From NCBI RefSeq assembly GCF_008065135.1, contig NZ_CP042914.1:5437404-5501403 (forward strand): DNA of 64,000 bases, given 5' to 3'. A program made the translations under genes and the position numbers. The notes under the pieces were generated by a model that was not told the origin of the DNA, did not search any database, and worked only from the letters and a program-made list of their open reading frames with translations. Source of the DNA: Roseimaritima ulvae (GTDB taxonomy: Bacteria > Planctomycetota > Planctomycetia > Pirellulales > Pirellulaceae). Below, piece by piece: positions 20,037 through 30,870 of this stretch (positions are counted from its first letter, which is position 1; each line of letters opens with the position of its first letter).

Positions 20037-22373
20037 TTAGTTTCGCGTGACGGTTTCGTGCATATTTAAGATCGCTCGCATGACGCTGGTCCAAGCGGCC
20101 AACCGCAGGGGCTGGTCGGTCTGCTCGAACAGCGTCGAGGCAAACATAGCGGTGGCTTGGTCCGGATTCGCTTCGTAGTGAGCTCGTTCGGCTTGCAACA
20201 ATTCGGTCAAGGCCTGCCGTTCGACGGCGTCCGCCGGTCGCGACGTCGCCAGCACAAACGCCGCGTCGATAGCCGCTTGGTCCGATTCCGCCGCAGGCTC
20301 GCCGGCGGGCAATACGCGCTGCGCCAGCGCCATGGCGGCTTCGACCATGCTGGGATCGTTCAACAACACCAGAGCTTCCAGCGGAGTGTTGGAACGCGGT
20401 CGCTGGGCCGTGCATTCTTCGCGACTGGGAGCGTCGAGCGCCTTGAGCATGGGGTGCAGGAATTGTCGTTGCCAGTGCACGTACACGCCCCTCCGCCACT
20501 GCTTGGCACCGCGGTCGGGACGATACTGGCGAGTGGGAAAATTCAGATGCCGATAGTACCCGTCCGGTTGGTACGGTTTGACGCTGGGGCCGCCCACGCG
20601 GTTCACCAACAGGCCGCTGACGGCCAACGCGTTGTCACGCACCATTTCCGCGGGCAAACGATAACGAGACTGACGGGCAAACCAGCGGTTGTAGGGATCG
20701 CGTTGCAAAGCCGCCTCGTCAGCCAAGGACGATTGCCGATAGGTTTGCGACAGCACCATCCGTCGCAGCAGGTGTTTGATGTCCCAACCGCTGTCCGCAA
20801 AATCGATCGCCAAGGCGTCTAACAATTCGCCGTGCGTAGGCGGTTCCCCTTGGCCGCCAAAATCCGCCAACGATGACGAGATGCCGCGACCGAAACATAG
20901 GTACCACAGCCGATTGACCATCACTCGCGAAGTCAATCCGCCCACCCCCTGATCCACATCGACCAACCACTCGGCCAGGTCCAATCGATTGGCGCGGCGG
21001 TCGGATTCGATCTGCGGCAGGAACTGGGGCACGGCCGGTTGCATCACCGGACCCGATTCGTCCAACCAGTTTCCTCGTGGCAACAACCGCACCTCACGCG
21101 GCTCGATAGCCTTGGTGATCATGGTTCTCCGCGAGCTATCGTGAATGCGTTTGCTCTCCGCTTGCAGCGAATCGAGTTCGGACTGCAGGACGGCGTCGAG
21201 TTCGGCGCGTTGCTGAAGTTCGTCGATGCGTGTTTGCAGGTCCTGCAACCGCCGGCGTTGCCACCGCGTCAGAACCTCCATTTCCGGGGGACGATTGGTG
21301 GGCAGGGCATTGGTCCCCTTGGTGAAGTGCGCAGCTTCGTCGACGTCGGCAAAAAATGCCGACAAAGCATAAAAGTCGGCGGCCGAATAGGGATCGTATT
21401 TGTGATCGTGGCACTGAGCACAGCCCACCGTGGCGCCCATCCACACAGCCGACACATTCCGCACGCGATCAGCCGCGTAGATCGCCAGATATTCTTTCGG
21501 TTGCAAACCGCCTTCGTGTGTGGTTTGCAGCAAACGGTTGTAGCCGCTGGCGATCAACTGGTCGGTCGTCGCCTCGGGCAACAAGTCCCCGGCCAGCTGC
21601 TCGCGGGTAAATTGATCGAAGGGCAGGTTCTGGTTGAAAGCGTCCAGCACGTAGTCGCGGTAGGGCGAGATATTGTGATCCTGGTCGCCGTGGTAACCCA
21701 CCGTGTCGGCGAACCGCACCAGGTCCAACCAATAGGCAGCCATGCGTTCACCGTAAGCAGGTGAAGCGAGCAGCCGATCCACGTAACGCGAGTAAGCGTC
21801 GGGCGCCGGATCAGACAACACCTCCCGCAACTGGTCGGGCGAGGGTGGCAAGCCGGTCAGATCAAAGGTGACCCGGCGAATCAGCGTGGGCAGATCCGCT
21901 GGCGGAGAAGGCTGCAGCTGTTGCTCGTCCAATTTGGCAAGCACAAACTGGTCGAGCGGATCGAGCAGCCAACCAGGGTCGCTGGCCGGTGGCGGCGGCG
22001 AAGGCTGAGGGTTCGCATAAGCCCAGTAGGGTTCGTAGGGCGCCCCTTGCGCGACCCATTGATGCAACAATTCGATCTGCTCGGCGCTCAGTTTTTTTCC
22101 CGAATCGGGCGGCGGCATCAGCATTTCGGGATCGTCGGAGAGGATTCGAGCAATGAAATCGCTGGCTTCCGGATCCCCCGGCACGATGGCATAGTCTTTG
22201 GCGTCGGCTTCGACGTCCAGCCGCAGATCGGCTTCGCGGTGAGCCGCATCGGGGCCGTGGCAGAAGAAGCAGGTGTCCGAGAGAATCGGCCGGATATCGC
22301 GGTTAAAGGACAGTTCCGCCGCCGACAGCGAAGCCGCCAAAAACCACATCGTCAAAAAATAAATATTTCGCAT
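20037..22373 (-). CDS. PSCyt1-DUF1549-DUF1553 exported cytochrome-like protein
   Basis: 778 residues from the ATG at 22373 (MRNIYFLTMWFLAASLSAAE), a clear signal peptide; the longer frame upstream is translated REP1 repeat. PSCyt1 follows with the haem-binding DTCFFCHGPD, then DUF1549 with [17 protein letters not shown] and a second CxxCH ([12 protein letters not shown]), then DUF1553 with SRVMVNRLWYLCFGRGI and VKPYQPDGYY. These planctomycete-specific proteins are predicted periplasmic c-type cytochromes; they are often found near sulfatases or glycan-degradation genes, but none is here. Function is unknown. Confidence 0.93.
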   Translation of the reverse strand: MRNIYFLTMWFLAASLSAAELSFNRDIRPILSDTCFFCHGPDAAHREADLRLDVEADAKDYAIVPGDPEASDFIARILSDDPEMLMPPPDSGKKLSAEQIELLHQWVAQGAPYEPYWAYANPQPSPPPPASDPGWLLDPLDQFVLAKLDEQQLQPSPPADLPTLIRRVTFDLTGLPPSPDQLREVLSDPAPDAYSRYVDRLLASPAYGERMAAYWLDLVRFADTVGYHGDQDHNISPYRDYVLDAFNQNLPFDQFTREQLAGDLLPEATTDQLIASGYNRLLQTTHEGGLQPKEYLAIYAADRVRNVSAVWMGATVGCAQCHDHKYDPYSAADFYALSAFFADVDEAAHFTKGTNALPTNRPPEMEVLTRWQRRRLQDLQTRIDELQQRAELDAVLQSELDSLQAESKRIHDSSRRTMITKAIEPREVRLLPRGNWLDESGPVMQPAVPQFLPQIESDRRANRLDLAEWLVDVDQGVGGLTSRVMVNRLWYLCFGRGISSSLADFGGQGEPPTHGELLDALAIDFADSGWDIKHLLRRMVLSQTYRQSSLADEAALQRDPYNRWFARQSRYRLPAEMVRDNALAVSGLLVNRVGGPSVKPYQPDGYYRHLNFPTRQYRPDRGAKQWRRGVYVHWQRQFLHPMLKALDAPSREECTAQRPRSNTPLEALVLLNDPSMVEAAMALAQRVLPAGEPAAESDQAAIDAAFVLATSRPADAVERQALTELLQAERAHYEANPDQATAMFASTLFEQTDQPLRLAAWTSVMRAILNMHETVTRN

Positions 22374-22393
22374 AGCAACATTATAAACCATCC

Positions 22394-22531
22394 AAGGTCG
22401 TCGTTCGCAACGCATGGTCGTCGTTCGCTCCGCGAACGCAACGGAAAAAACGCAACAGCCCCCCGCAACGTTCTGTTCGCGGAGCGAACAACAACCATGC
22501 GTTCTGTTCGCGGAGCGAACAACGACCATGC
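22394..22531. repeat. REP1 cluster upstream of PSCyt1 gene
   Basis: One degenerate forward copy (22394-22413), one forward copy (22413-22443, GGTCGTCGTTCGCTCCGCGA) and two inverted copies (22469-22500 and 22501-22531, TTCGCGGAGCGAACAACGAC). The core TTCGC-TCC-GCGAA is palindromic. The same family recurs at 32813-33180 and 56447-56576. Confidence 0.9.
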
Positions 22532-22609
22532 GTCAACGTGTCACGGGAGAGCTTTCGCGGCACCGATTTACGGACCGCGGGACGCTGATTAGCATGTGCG
22601 GTGTGAGGA

Positions 22610-23263
22610 GTGAGCCTTCGTCGCCAACTCGATCGACGCGAAGTCACTTTGTTTTTGTTTCGGCCCCACCATTCGCTGCTTTCCCGACGCGCCATCAGCT
22701 TGCTGCTGTTGGTGGTTTTTGTCGTGGGTATGGTGGGACTGCCCCTGGCTCCTCCTTCGGCTCCGAAATCCGGACGTTTTCCCTGCGAAGACTGCCCCTG
22801 TGGCTGTGCCACGGCCGAATATTGCTGGGACCAATGCTGTTGCCACAGCGACCGCGAAAAGTTGCAGTGGGCCGCCGCGCACGGCGTTCAGCCACCGGAT
22901 TTCCTGATCGCTCGTGCCGCCCAATCGGAACAATCGCTGCTGGCCGCCTCGGTAGGCTCGTGCAGCTGTTGCGTCACGCGCGCGAGCTCATGCGAAGCAA
23001 CGTCCGACGGCGGCGACACCGGCGGCGTTGCCAACGAGGTTGCCTCAACTTCCGCTGCCGCGTCGTCGATCCGGCTGGTGCGGCTGGTCGAATCGGCCAA
23101 GTGCCACGGCATCGATCTGATTTGGACGCTGCTGTCGAGCGTGACCGTGGACGCGGATGAGCCCCAGTTGGCCCTGCTGCAACCACCGTTTCTGTTCTTG
23201 CTACCGCTGGATAACGATGCAGCGGTTTCCGTGGCTCTATCTCTCGAGCCCCCAGTGCCCTGA
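22610..23263 (+). CDS. Cys-rich single-pass membrane protein, unknown function
   Basis: 217 residues from a GTG at 22610. A basic N-terminus precedes one transmembrane segment (about residues 29-47, ISLLLLVVFVVGMVGLPLA). A Cys cluster CEDCPCGCATAEYC and CWDQCCCH is followed by EKLQWAAAHGVQPPDF, then a second Cys pair (SCSCC) and a poorly conserved C-terminus. The Cys block with the WAxxHGVxPPxF segment looks like a planctomycete-specific family, and metal binding is plausible, but I cannot assign a function. It is divergent from the PSCyt1 gene and in the same direction as the DUF1559 gene downstream. Confidence 0.75.
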   Translation: MSLRRQLDRREVTLFLFRPHHSLLSRRAISLLLLVVFVVGMVGLPLAPPSAPKSGRFPCEDCPCGCATAEYCWDQCCCHSDREKLQWAAAHGVQPPDFLIARAAQSEQSLLAASVGSCSCCVTRASSCEATSDGGDTGGVANEVASTSAAASSIRLVRLVESAKCHGIDLIWTLLSSVTVDADEPQLALLQPPFLFLLPLDNDAAVSVALSLEPPVP

Positions 23264-23520
23264 TGCTCCGGGCCGTCTGAACCTCCCGGGGCGCAACTTG
23301 CCCCCACTGGGATTGCGATCTGCCGTCTCCCTGCCTGGCTATGTGCTGCGCGACGGGGAAGCTACCGCTACCGCGCTAGTGCTTGAAGACTCACTCCTCA
23401 CACCCGTGTGTCCTTCATCGCTAGCGCGGCGGCGACCTGCACCGGCGGCAAGCGGAATCGTGACTACCGATGCGTGGAACCTTTGTCGGTTTCACAGCAA
23501 TCCGCAACTGCTGCGCAAAT
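23264..23520. other. Intergenic stretch before the heptamer array
   Basis: About 257 bases with no supported gene; GCTAGCGCGGCGGC-like segments resemble other dispersed repeats in the window. The open frame crossing it is out of phase with the real genes. Confidence 0.5.
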
Positions 23521-23786
23521 CTGAAATCTGAAATCTGAAATCTGAAATCTGAAATCTGAAATCTGAAATCTGAAATCTGAAATCTGAAATCTGAAATCTC
23601 AAATCTCAAATCTCAAATCTCAAATCTCAAATCTCAAATCTCAAATCTCAAATCTCAAATCTCAAATCTCAAATCTCAAATCTCAAATCTCAAATCTCAA
23701 ATCTCAAATCTCAAATCTCAAATCTCAAATCTCAAATCTCAAGACTCAAGACTCAAGACTCAAGACTCAAGACTCAAGACTCAAAC
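23521..23786. repeat. Heptamer tandem array, 37 units in three blocks
   Basis: The unit is 7 bases. The array is 11 copies of CTGAAAT (23521-23597), then 20 of CTCAAAT (23598-23737), then 6 of CTCAAGA (23738-23779), plus a partial unit. It ends directly at the DUF1559 ATG (23787), so the region that should hold a ribosome-binding site is repeat sequence with no AGGAG-like motif. Sharp block boundaries suggest expansion by slippage from successive variant units. Confidence 0.97.
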
Positions 23787-24809
23787 ATGTTTATTCAAAA
23801 CACCTCTCCCCACCGCGTCCCGTCTCGCCCCGCCTTCACGCTGATTGAACTGCTGGTGGTGATTGCCATCATCGGTGTTCTCGTGGCTTTGTTACTGCCG
23901 GCCGTTCAAGCCGCCCGCGAAGCTGCGCGGCGGATGTCGTGCCACAACAACTTGAAACAACTGGGGCTGGGACTGCACATGCACCACGACACCATGAACC
24001 GCTTCCCTTCTCAGCGTGACCAGGCCAAAGCTCCGGTGCCGGCGGCGGAGCAATCGTTTTATCGCTGGGGACCGTTGGGGTTGCTGACGCCGTACCTGGA
24101 ACAATCGGCGATCTACAACGCGATTGATCTGAAGAAACCGCTGTACCTGTTTTCGATGGGGCCACCTCCCGGCGTGTCGACTCATCCCGACCTGGGCGAT
24201 GAAGTGGCCACGCTGGTGCCGACATTCCTGTGCCCCAGCGATGTCCACGAACGCGTCAGCACCGAGTGGGGCGCGACCAACTACCACGCCAATAACGGTA
24301 CGGCGCTGAATGGAGGCGTGTACAACAACTGCGACGGGTTGTTCTACATCGACTCGCAGAAAAAGTTTCGCGACATTTTGGATGGCACTTCCAACACCGC
24401 CGCCTTCTGCGAAACCTTGGTCGGATCCGGACAAGCCGACAGCACCCGCGGCGTCGCCAACCGGGGCCCGGCCGGCGTGATCGCTTCGGTCTGGAACGCC
24501 AACGCCGCGACCATCGAAGACTCGTGGTGCCTGGACGACTCCAGTCCGGTGATCTTTGCCCGCGGCGAAAAATGGGCCGATGGTTCGGTTAACGACACCG
24601 GTTACCACCACTTCCGCGGCCCCAACGCAAAAGAAAACGACTGCTATTCGCGGTACGCAGCGATGCTCAGCGGCCGCAGTCGTCACCCCGGTGGCGTGGT
24701 GCTGCTGCTGGCCGACGGTTCGGTACGGTTTGTTGGCGAAACCATCGAATTGAATACTTGGCGGCTGCTGGGTTCGATCGCTGATCAGCAAGTCGTTCCG
24801 GCCTTCTGA
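23787..24809 (+). CDS. DUF1559 prepilin-like protein (H-X9-DG C-terminus)
   Basis: 340 residues. The type IV prepilin-like N-terminus has [20 protein letters not shown] (residues 18-37), with the cleavage/methylation Phe-Thr-Leu-Ile-Glu, followed by [20 protein letters not shown], the planctomycete DUF1559 hallmark. The C-terminus has [19 protein letters not shown], the H-X-DG box. It is probably a membrane-anchored pseudopilin-like protein processed by a prepilin peptidase; these families are hugely expanded in planctomycetes and their roles are mostly unknown. The 5' untranslated region is the heptamer array. Confidence 0.95.
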   Translation: MFIQNTSPHRVPSRPAFTLIELLVVIAIIGVLVALLLPAVQAAREAARRMSCHNNLKQLGLGLHMHHDTMNRFPSQRDQAKAPVPAAEQSFYRWGPLGLLTPYLEQSAIYNAIDLKKPLYLFSMGPPPGVSTHPDLGDEVATLVPTFLCPSDVHERVSTEWGATNYHANNGTALNGGVYNNCDGLFYIDSQKKFRDILDGTSNTAAFCETLVGSGQADSTRGVANRGPAGVIASVWNANAATIEDSWCLDDSSPVIFARGEKWADGSVNDTGYHHFRGPNAKENDCYSRYAAMLSGRSRHPGGVVLLLADGSVRFVGETIELNTWRLLGSIADQQVVPAF

Positions 24810-24879
24810 TCAAACTCCGCTGTAAATCTTCGTTTTGCTTCCCGCGACATTCTTCCCATTACTGTTACGGATCGAACCG

Positions 24880-25656
24880 ATGACCTTGTTTTCCATTTTG
24901 TTACTCGCCACGCTACCGGTCAGCGCGGACGCCTGGCCGGCTTTCTTAGGTGCCAGAGCCCCGCCGCTGGCGGCGGATGCTTTACCGCTGCAGTGGTCGC
25001 CCACCGAAAGCGTGGCTTGGCAGGCAACGCTGCCCGGACACGGACAGTCCAGTCCCGTGATCTGGGGCGGACGCGTGTTTACCACCAGCGTGGACGGGCC
25101 CAACGGCGAAGGTCGCTTCCTGATCGGTGCCTCGCCGGGCCGCAACGGTGAGAACGCCGGTTCGGCCGCGGACTCGAACTGCTTGCTGGAAGTCACGCGT
25201 GATGGGCAGAGTTGGACGGCCGAGCGAAAGTGGGTCGCCCAGGGTGCGATGCCCAGTTGGGCCTCACCGATCGTGCACCGAGGATTGGCGTACTGGATCA
25301 ACCGCGCGGGCGTAGTGTTTTGTTTCGACGCATTGACTGGGGAAAAGCTGTTCGCCAAACGCATCGCACAACCATGCTGGGCCACACCGATCGCCGCCGG
25401 GGACCGGATCTATTTCTTCGGGCAACAGGGCACGGTGACGGTGTTGGCCGCCAGCCGCGAGTTTGAAGTGCTGGCGGAGAATCAGTCTTGGTCGGACGAA
25501 ATCCTGCCGGCCGAGCCCCCCTTGGCGGAAGAGGAATCGGAACAGCGACGCCGTGCCGCGGCGATGTTCGCCCGGCCCACGCTGTACGGAGCCGCCGTCG
25601 CCAAAGGCACGATCGTGATGCGAGTCGGAAACTGCCTGATCGCGGTTCGCCGGTAG
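24880..25656 (+). CDS. Exported PQQ/beta-propeller-like protein, short form
   Basis: 258 residues from the ATG at 24880 with signal peptide MTLFSILLLATLPVSADA. The body resembles PQQ-repeat (WD40-like) beta-propeller proteins: WPAFLGARAPPLAADALPL, SSPVIWGGRVFTTSVDGP, CFDALTGEKLFAKRI and ATPIAAGDRIYFFGQQGTVT. Family members are usually 400 or more residues, so only part of a propeller is present; the protein may be truncated or oligomerise. It lies 70 bases after the DUF1559 gene and is probably co-transcribed with it. Substrate and role are unknown. Confidence 0.8.
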   Translation: MTLFSILLLATLPVSADAWPAFLGARAPPLAADALPLQWSPTESVAWQATLPGHGQSSPVIWGGRVFTTSVDGPNGEGRFLIGASPGRNGENAGSAADSNCLLEVTRDGQSWTAERKWVAQGAMPSWASPIVHRGLAYWINRAGVVFCFDALTGEKLFAKRIAQPCWATPIAAGDRIYFFGQQGTVTVLAASREFEVLAENQSWSDEILPAEPPLAEEESEQRRRAAAMFARPTLYGAAVAKGTIVMRVGNCLIAVRR

Positions 25657-25683
25657 CTACCGCTGCATCTATCACTACCGCTG

Positions 25684-25759
25684 CGCCCGTAGCTACCGTC
25701 CCCAGACGGTGGTCCCGCGCGCATCGCCCCACGCTCTGGCGAGCGTAGCTACGGGTGCG
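25684..25759. repeat. Imperfect palindromic repeat between convergent genes
   Basis: CGCCCGTAGCTACC (25684-25697) faces GCGTAGCTACGGGTGCG (25743-25759). The hairpin lies between the convergent PQQ-like and DUF1501 genes and could serve as a two-way terminator or REP-type element. Confidence 0.6.
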
Positions 25760-25772
25760 ATCCGGAATCACG

Positions 25773-27208
<1,436 letters not shown>

Positions 27209-27209
<1 letters not shown>

Positions 27210-30200
27210 CAGTTCTGCCTCACACAGGGTGCGTAGTTCATAATCGCCTGAGCCAGGGTGGTCACGGCCGCAAACTCGATCGGCTCAAACCCGTCGCTGG
27301 ATTGGTAATCGCCCACGGCTAAAAATTCTTTTGCGGCGGCTTCGTTGGCCGCGAACTCCGCCCGTTGCTGCTGCAACACATCGTGCAAGATCTCGCCTTC
27401 GCGTGCATCCGCCGATCGGCCCAATAGCAGCAGGCACAAGCGATCGACAATCGCCCGATCTCGATCGGCGGCTTGTGGATCGAAATCCCGCAGCGCGCGT
27501 GCAGCGCAGCCTCGCGCCGATTCAACCGCTTGCTCGTCATTCAGCAACACCAAAGCTTGCAGCGGAGTTTGCGTGAGTTGCCGTTTGGCTACACAGATCT
27601 CGCGGTCCGGAGCGTCGAAGATCAGCATCGACGGCGGCGGCGAGGTACGTTTCCAGATCGTGTACATACTACGGCGGTGGCTGCCCACGCCGACATCGCG
27701 TTTGTACGCGGCACCGCTTTTCTCCTTCCACAAGCCTTCCGGCTGGTAGGGTTTGACGGGGGGGCCGCCGATACGATTGTCCAACAAACCGGCCGCATGC
27801 AAACCGCCATCGCGAATCATTTCCACCGAAAGACGCCGCGCCGCCCCGCGAGCATACCAGCGGTTTTCGGGATCGATTTCACGACTTTCGGGGTCGGCGA
27901 CGGAAGATTGCTGATAGGTGTGGGAAAGCAAAATAGTTCGCATCAAGCGTTTGACGTCCCATTGATAATCATGCAATTGAGCGGCCATCCAATCGAGCAG
28001 TTGCGGGTGCGAGGGCAGTTCGCCCTGGCGTCCAAAGTCTTCGGCGGTGGAGACCAGACCGCGGCCCATCAAACTTGCCCAGATGCGGTTGGCGGCGACG
28101 CGAGCGGTTAACGGATTGCGGCGATCGACCAGCCATTTGGCCAAGCCCAGCCGGTTCTGCGGCCAATCGTCCTGCATCGGCGGCAGGAACGCGGGGGTCG
28201 TCGGTTCCACACGCTCGGCCGGCGCGTCGTAGGCACCGCGAGTGAGCAGAAACGTCTCGCGAACTTCCGGCATTTCCTCCATCACCATGACTTCGCGAAT
28301 TTTGTCCACGATGCCGCTGCGTTTCTTGCGTGCCGCTTGCACCTGCTCGGCGGCTTGACGACATTCGGGATCGATGGCCGAACAATACAGCTGCCACAGC
28401 GCCGCTCGAGCCGCGTCGTCACCATCCTTCGCCGCCGCCATTGTTGTCGAGACCCGCCGTGCATCCAACAGAGCGGAAATCTCCAATTCCGACAGATCGC
28501 GCCCATAAATCCGCAGCTCATCGACTTCGCCACCGGCCAGGCCGCGGTCGCGGAAGCGAGCTCCCACGGCGATCTCATTGACGCCGCCACCGTTGGCCGT
28601 GCGATCCAGACAATCGCGAATTGTGGTGGTGGCCACGGCGGTTCCGTCCACAAAAATCTGCAGGCCTGCGGCCATGCTGCTGCCGTCGTAGCGGACGGTC
28701 ACATGGGCCCAACGATCGACCGGCAAGGGATCGTCGGCGACCACGCGGATGGCATTGCCGGGCCAAAAGTGAATCACCGCCGCGCTCAGCCGGCCCTCTT
28801 CGATCAGCAACTCAATGCCGCGACTGCCCGCATCGGTCCAAGCTCGACTGCGATGCCACACGACCGCTCGCTCGTGTCGGTGGTCGACTTTCAACCAAGC
28901 CGCGACGGTAAAGGGATCGTCACGTGAGAGGTCGCCGCCGACGGGGGTTTTAAAACTATCCTCACCGGTCAGCGAGAGGTGTTTGCCTGCAGCGTTTGGC
29001 GAGCCGGTTTGCCGATCGCTATCGCTCAGTTTGGCTCCGGTGGCCAAGGTTCCCGGTTTGCCGCCTTCGACTTGGTTGGCAATCACGTTTTTGTCCGCGG
29101 CGTCGAAACGGTAGTCGGCCAACAGGTCAGTATTAAGCGTCTCGTCGGCGACTTCAGCGTGTTTATCGTCCAACCAGGTTTCAAACCGTGTGTGCGACTC
29201 TTGGCGTACGCGGCGCTGTTGTTCGAGAGCCGTCTGCAGGGCTGCCTTGGCCGCGTCCAACTGCTGAGTTTGCTGCTCGGTGGGCAGCCACAGCGTGGGT
29301 GTGGGGACGGCATTGGTGAAGTGCGAATACAAACCAAATTCGTCGATGTTGTTAAAGAACGCGAAGAACTGGTAGTAGTCCTGTTGCGAGACAGGATCGT
29401 ATTTGTGGTCGTGGCAGCGTGAGCATTCCAGAGTTAAGCCGAGCACCGCGGTGCCCAGCGTGTTAACACGATCGGCGACATACTCGATGTGGAACTCTTC
29501 TTCAATGCTGCCGCCTTCGTTGGTTTGGCGATGATGCCGGTTGAAGGCCGTGGCCAATATCGAATCGCGGGTGGGAGATTCGATCAAGTCGCCGGCGATC
29601 TGTTGGACCAGGAATTCGTCGTAGGGCATCGAAGCGTTGAAAGCGTCGATCACCCAATCACGCCAGGGCCACATTTCGCGATACACGTCGGACTGATAGC
29701 CGTAGGTGTCGGCATACCGAGCGGCGTCCATCCAGGGCACGGCCAGACGTTCGCCCAACCGCGGCGAAGCCAACAGCCGATCGACTTGACGCTGATAGGC
29801 CAGCGGTGAATCGTCGGCCAAGAACGCCGCCACTTCCTCGGGACTCGGCGGCAAGCCGGTCAGATCGTAGCTCAACCGCCGCAGCAACGTGGCACGGTCA
29901 GCCGGCGCGGTGGGCGTCAGGCCCTGTTGCGGCAAGCGGGCGGCGATGAAGCGGTCGACCGGATTGCGGGACCGCCGCGGCGTGCTGTCGGCCGCTTCGG
30001 CGAGCTCTGGCAGAGGCGGAATCGGTGGCGACTGGATCGGCCGGAACGACCAATGCGTCTGCCACTTGGCACCGTCGGCGATCCAGGTTCGCAGGGTTTC
30101 GATTTCGTCCGCGGACAGTTGCAAATTGGATTCGGGCGGCGGCATTTTCTCCGAGGGATCATCGGTTAGGATCCGCCGCATCAATTCGCTTTCCTCGAGC

Positions 30201-30481
30201 TTGCCCGGCACGACGATGTAATCGTGTTCGCCAGAGCCAGATTCGGCGAACACGCCCTCCGCTGTATCCAACCGCAAATCAGCTTCGCGACTACCGGCAT
30301 CGGGGCCGTGGCACAAATTGCAGCGATCCGAGAGCAAGAGCTGAGCCTGATCGTCCTGGCCGACCGCGACTGCCGGCAGGCAGAGCCCCAGCAGCGAAGC
30401 AACAAATCCCAGCAGGGGGGCAGCGCAGCGAAGAGGTAGGGAACAAATCAACCGATGTGCGTGAAGGGCGTGCATTTTCAT
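27209..30481 (-). CDS. PSCyt1-DUF1549-LamG-DUF1553 exported cytochrome-like protein
   Basis: 1090 residues with a signal peptide ([20 protein letters not shown]). PSCyt1 has the haem motif [13 protein letters not shown]1549 follows with [20 protein letters not shown] and a second CxxCH ([11 protein letters not shown]). Between DUF1549 and DUF1553 there is an inserted concanavalin-A/LamG-like domain (about residues 455-680; [40 protein letters not shown]). DUF1553 closes with [18 protein letters not shown] and [10 protein letters not shown]. The LamG insert explains the size difference from the 778-residue paralogue and suggests carbohydrate or surface binding. It is coupled to the DUF1501 gene. 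Confidence 0.93.
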
Positions 30482-30512
30482 CCCCGCATTATATTCGCAA
30501 GCGGCGGCTTCG

Positions 30513-30870
30513 TTTAACCCGTAGCCGCAGGCGCCGGCGCGGGCCGCCGAGGATGTTTGCCATCACACTCGATCCCCACCACCGATTCGCTTCGATCCAG
30601 ACGCCCCGGCGGACAACGCCGACGCCTGCGGAGCCTGGCACGTCCAGTGGTGTGGGCAAAACTTTTCGAGGCTCCTCCGGCTACGGGTTAAACGAGCTAG
30701 CCGCCGGCGCGGGCCGCCGAGGATGTTTGCCATCACACTCGATCCCCACCACCGATTCGTTTCGCTCCAGACGCCCCGGCGGACAACGCCGACGCCTGCG
30801 GAGCCTGTCATACCCTATGGTGTGGGCAGAACTTTTCGAGGCTCCTCCGGCTACGGGTTAAACGAGCTAC
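30513..30870. repeat. Two direct copies of a 170-base repeat
   Basis: Copies at about 30531-30700 and 30701-30870 have a period of exactly 170 (for example GGGCCGCCGAGGATGTTTGC at 30541 and 30711). They differ at scattered sites. The outer left edge (CGTTTAACCCGTAGCC, 30513-30528) is the inverse of the repeat end GGCTACGGGTTAAACG, so the pair is also bounded by an inverted repeat. It fills the gap between the PSCyt1 and helicase genes and reaches the helicase stop. Confidence 0.9.

Noticed and set aside
22374-22529. N-terminal extension of the PSCyt1 protein (MVVVRSAN...)
   Set aside because: The extension is translated REP1 sequence; the signal peptide starting at 22373 is a clear natural start.
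23521-23786. CRISPR or coding repeat in the heptamer array
   Set aside because: Unit length of 7 bases, no spacers, and the array is outside any supported gene.
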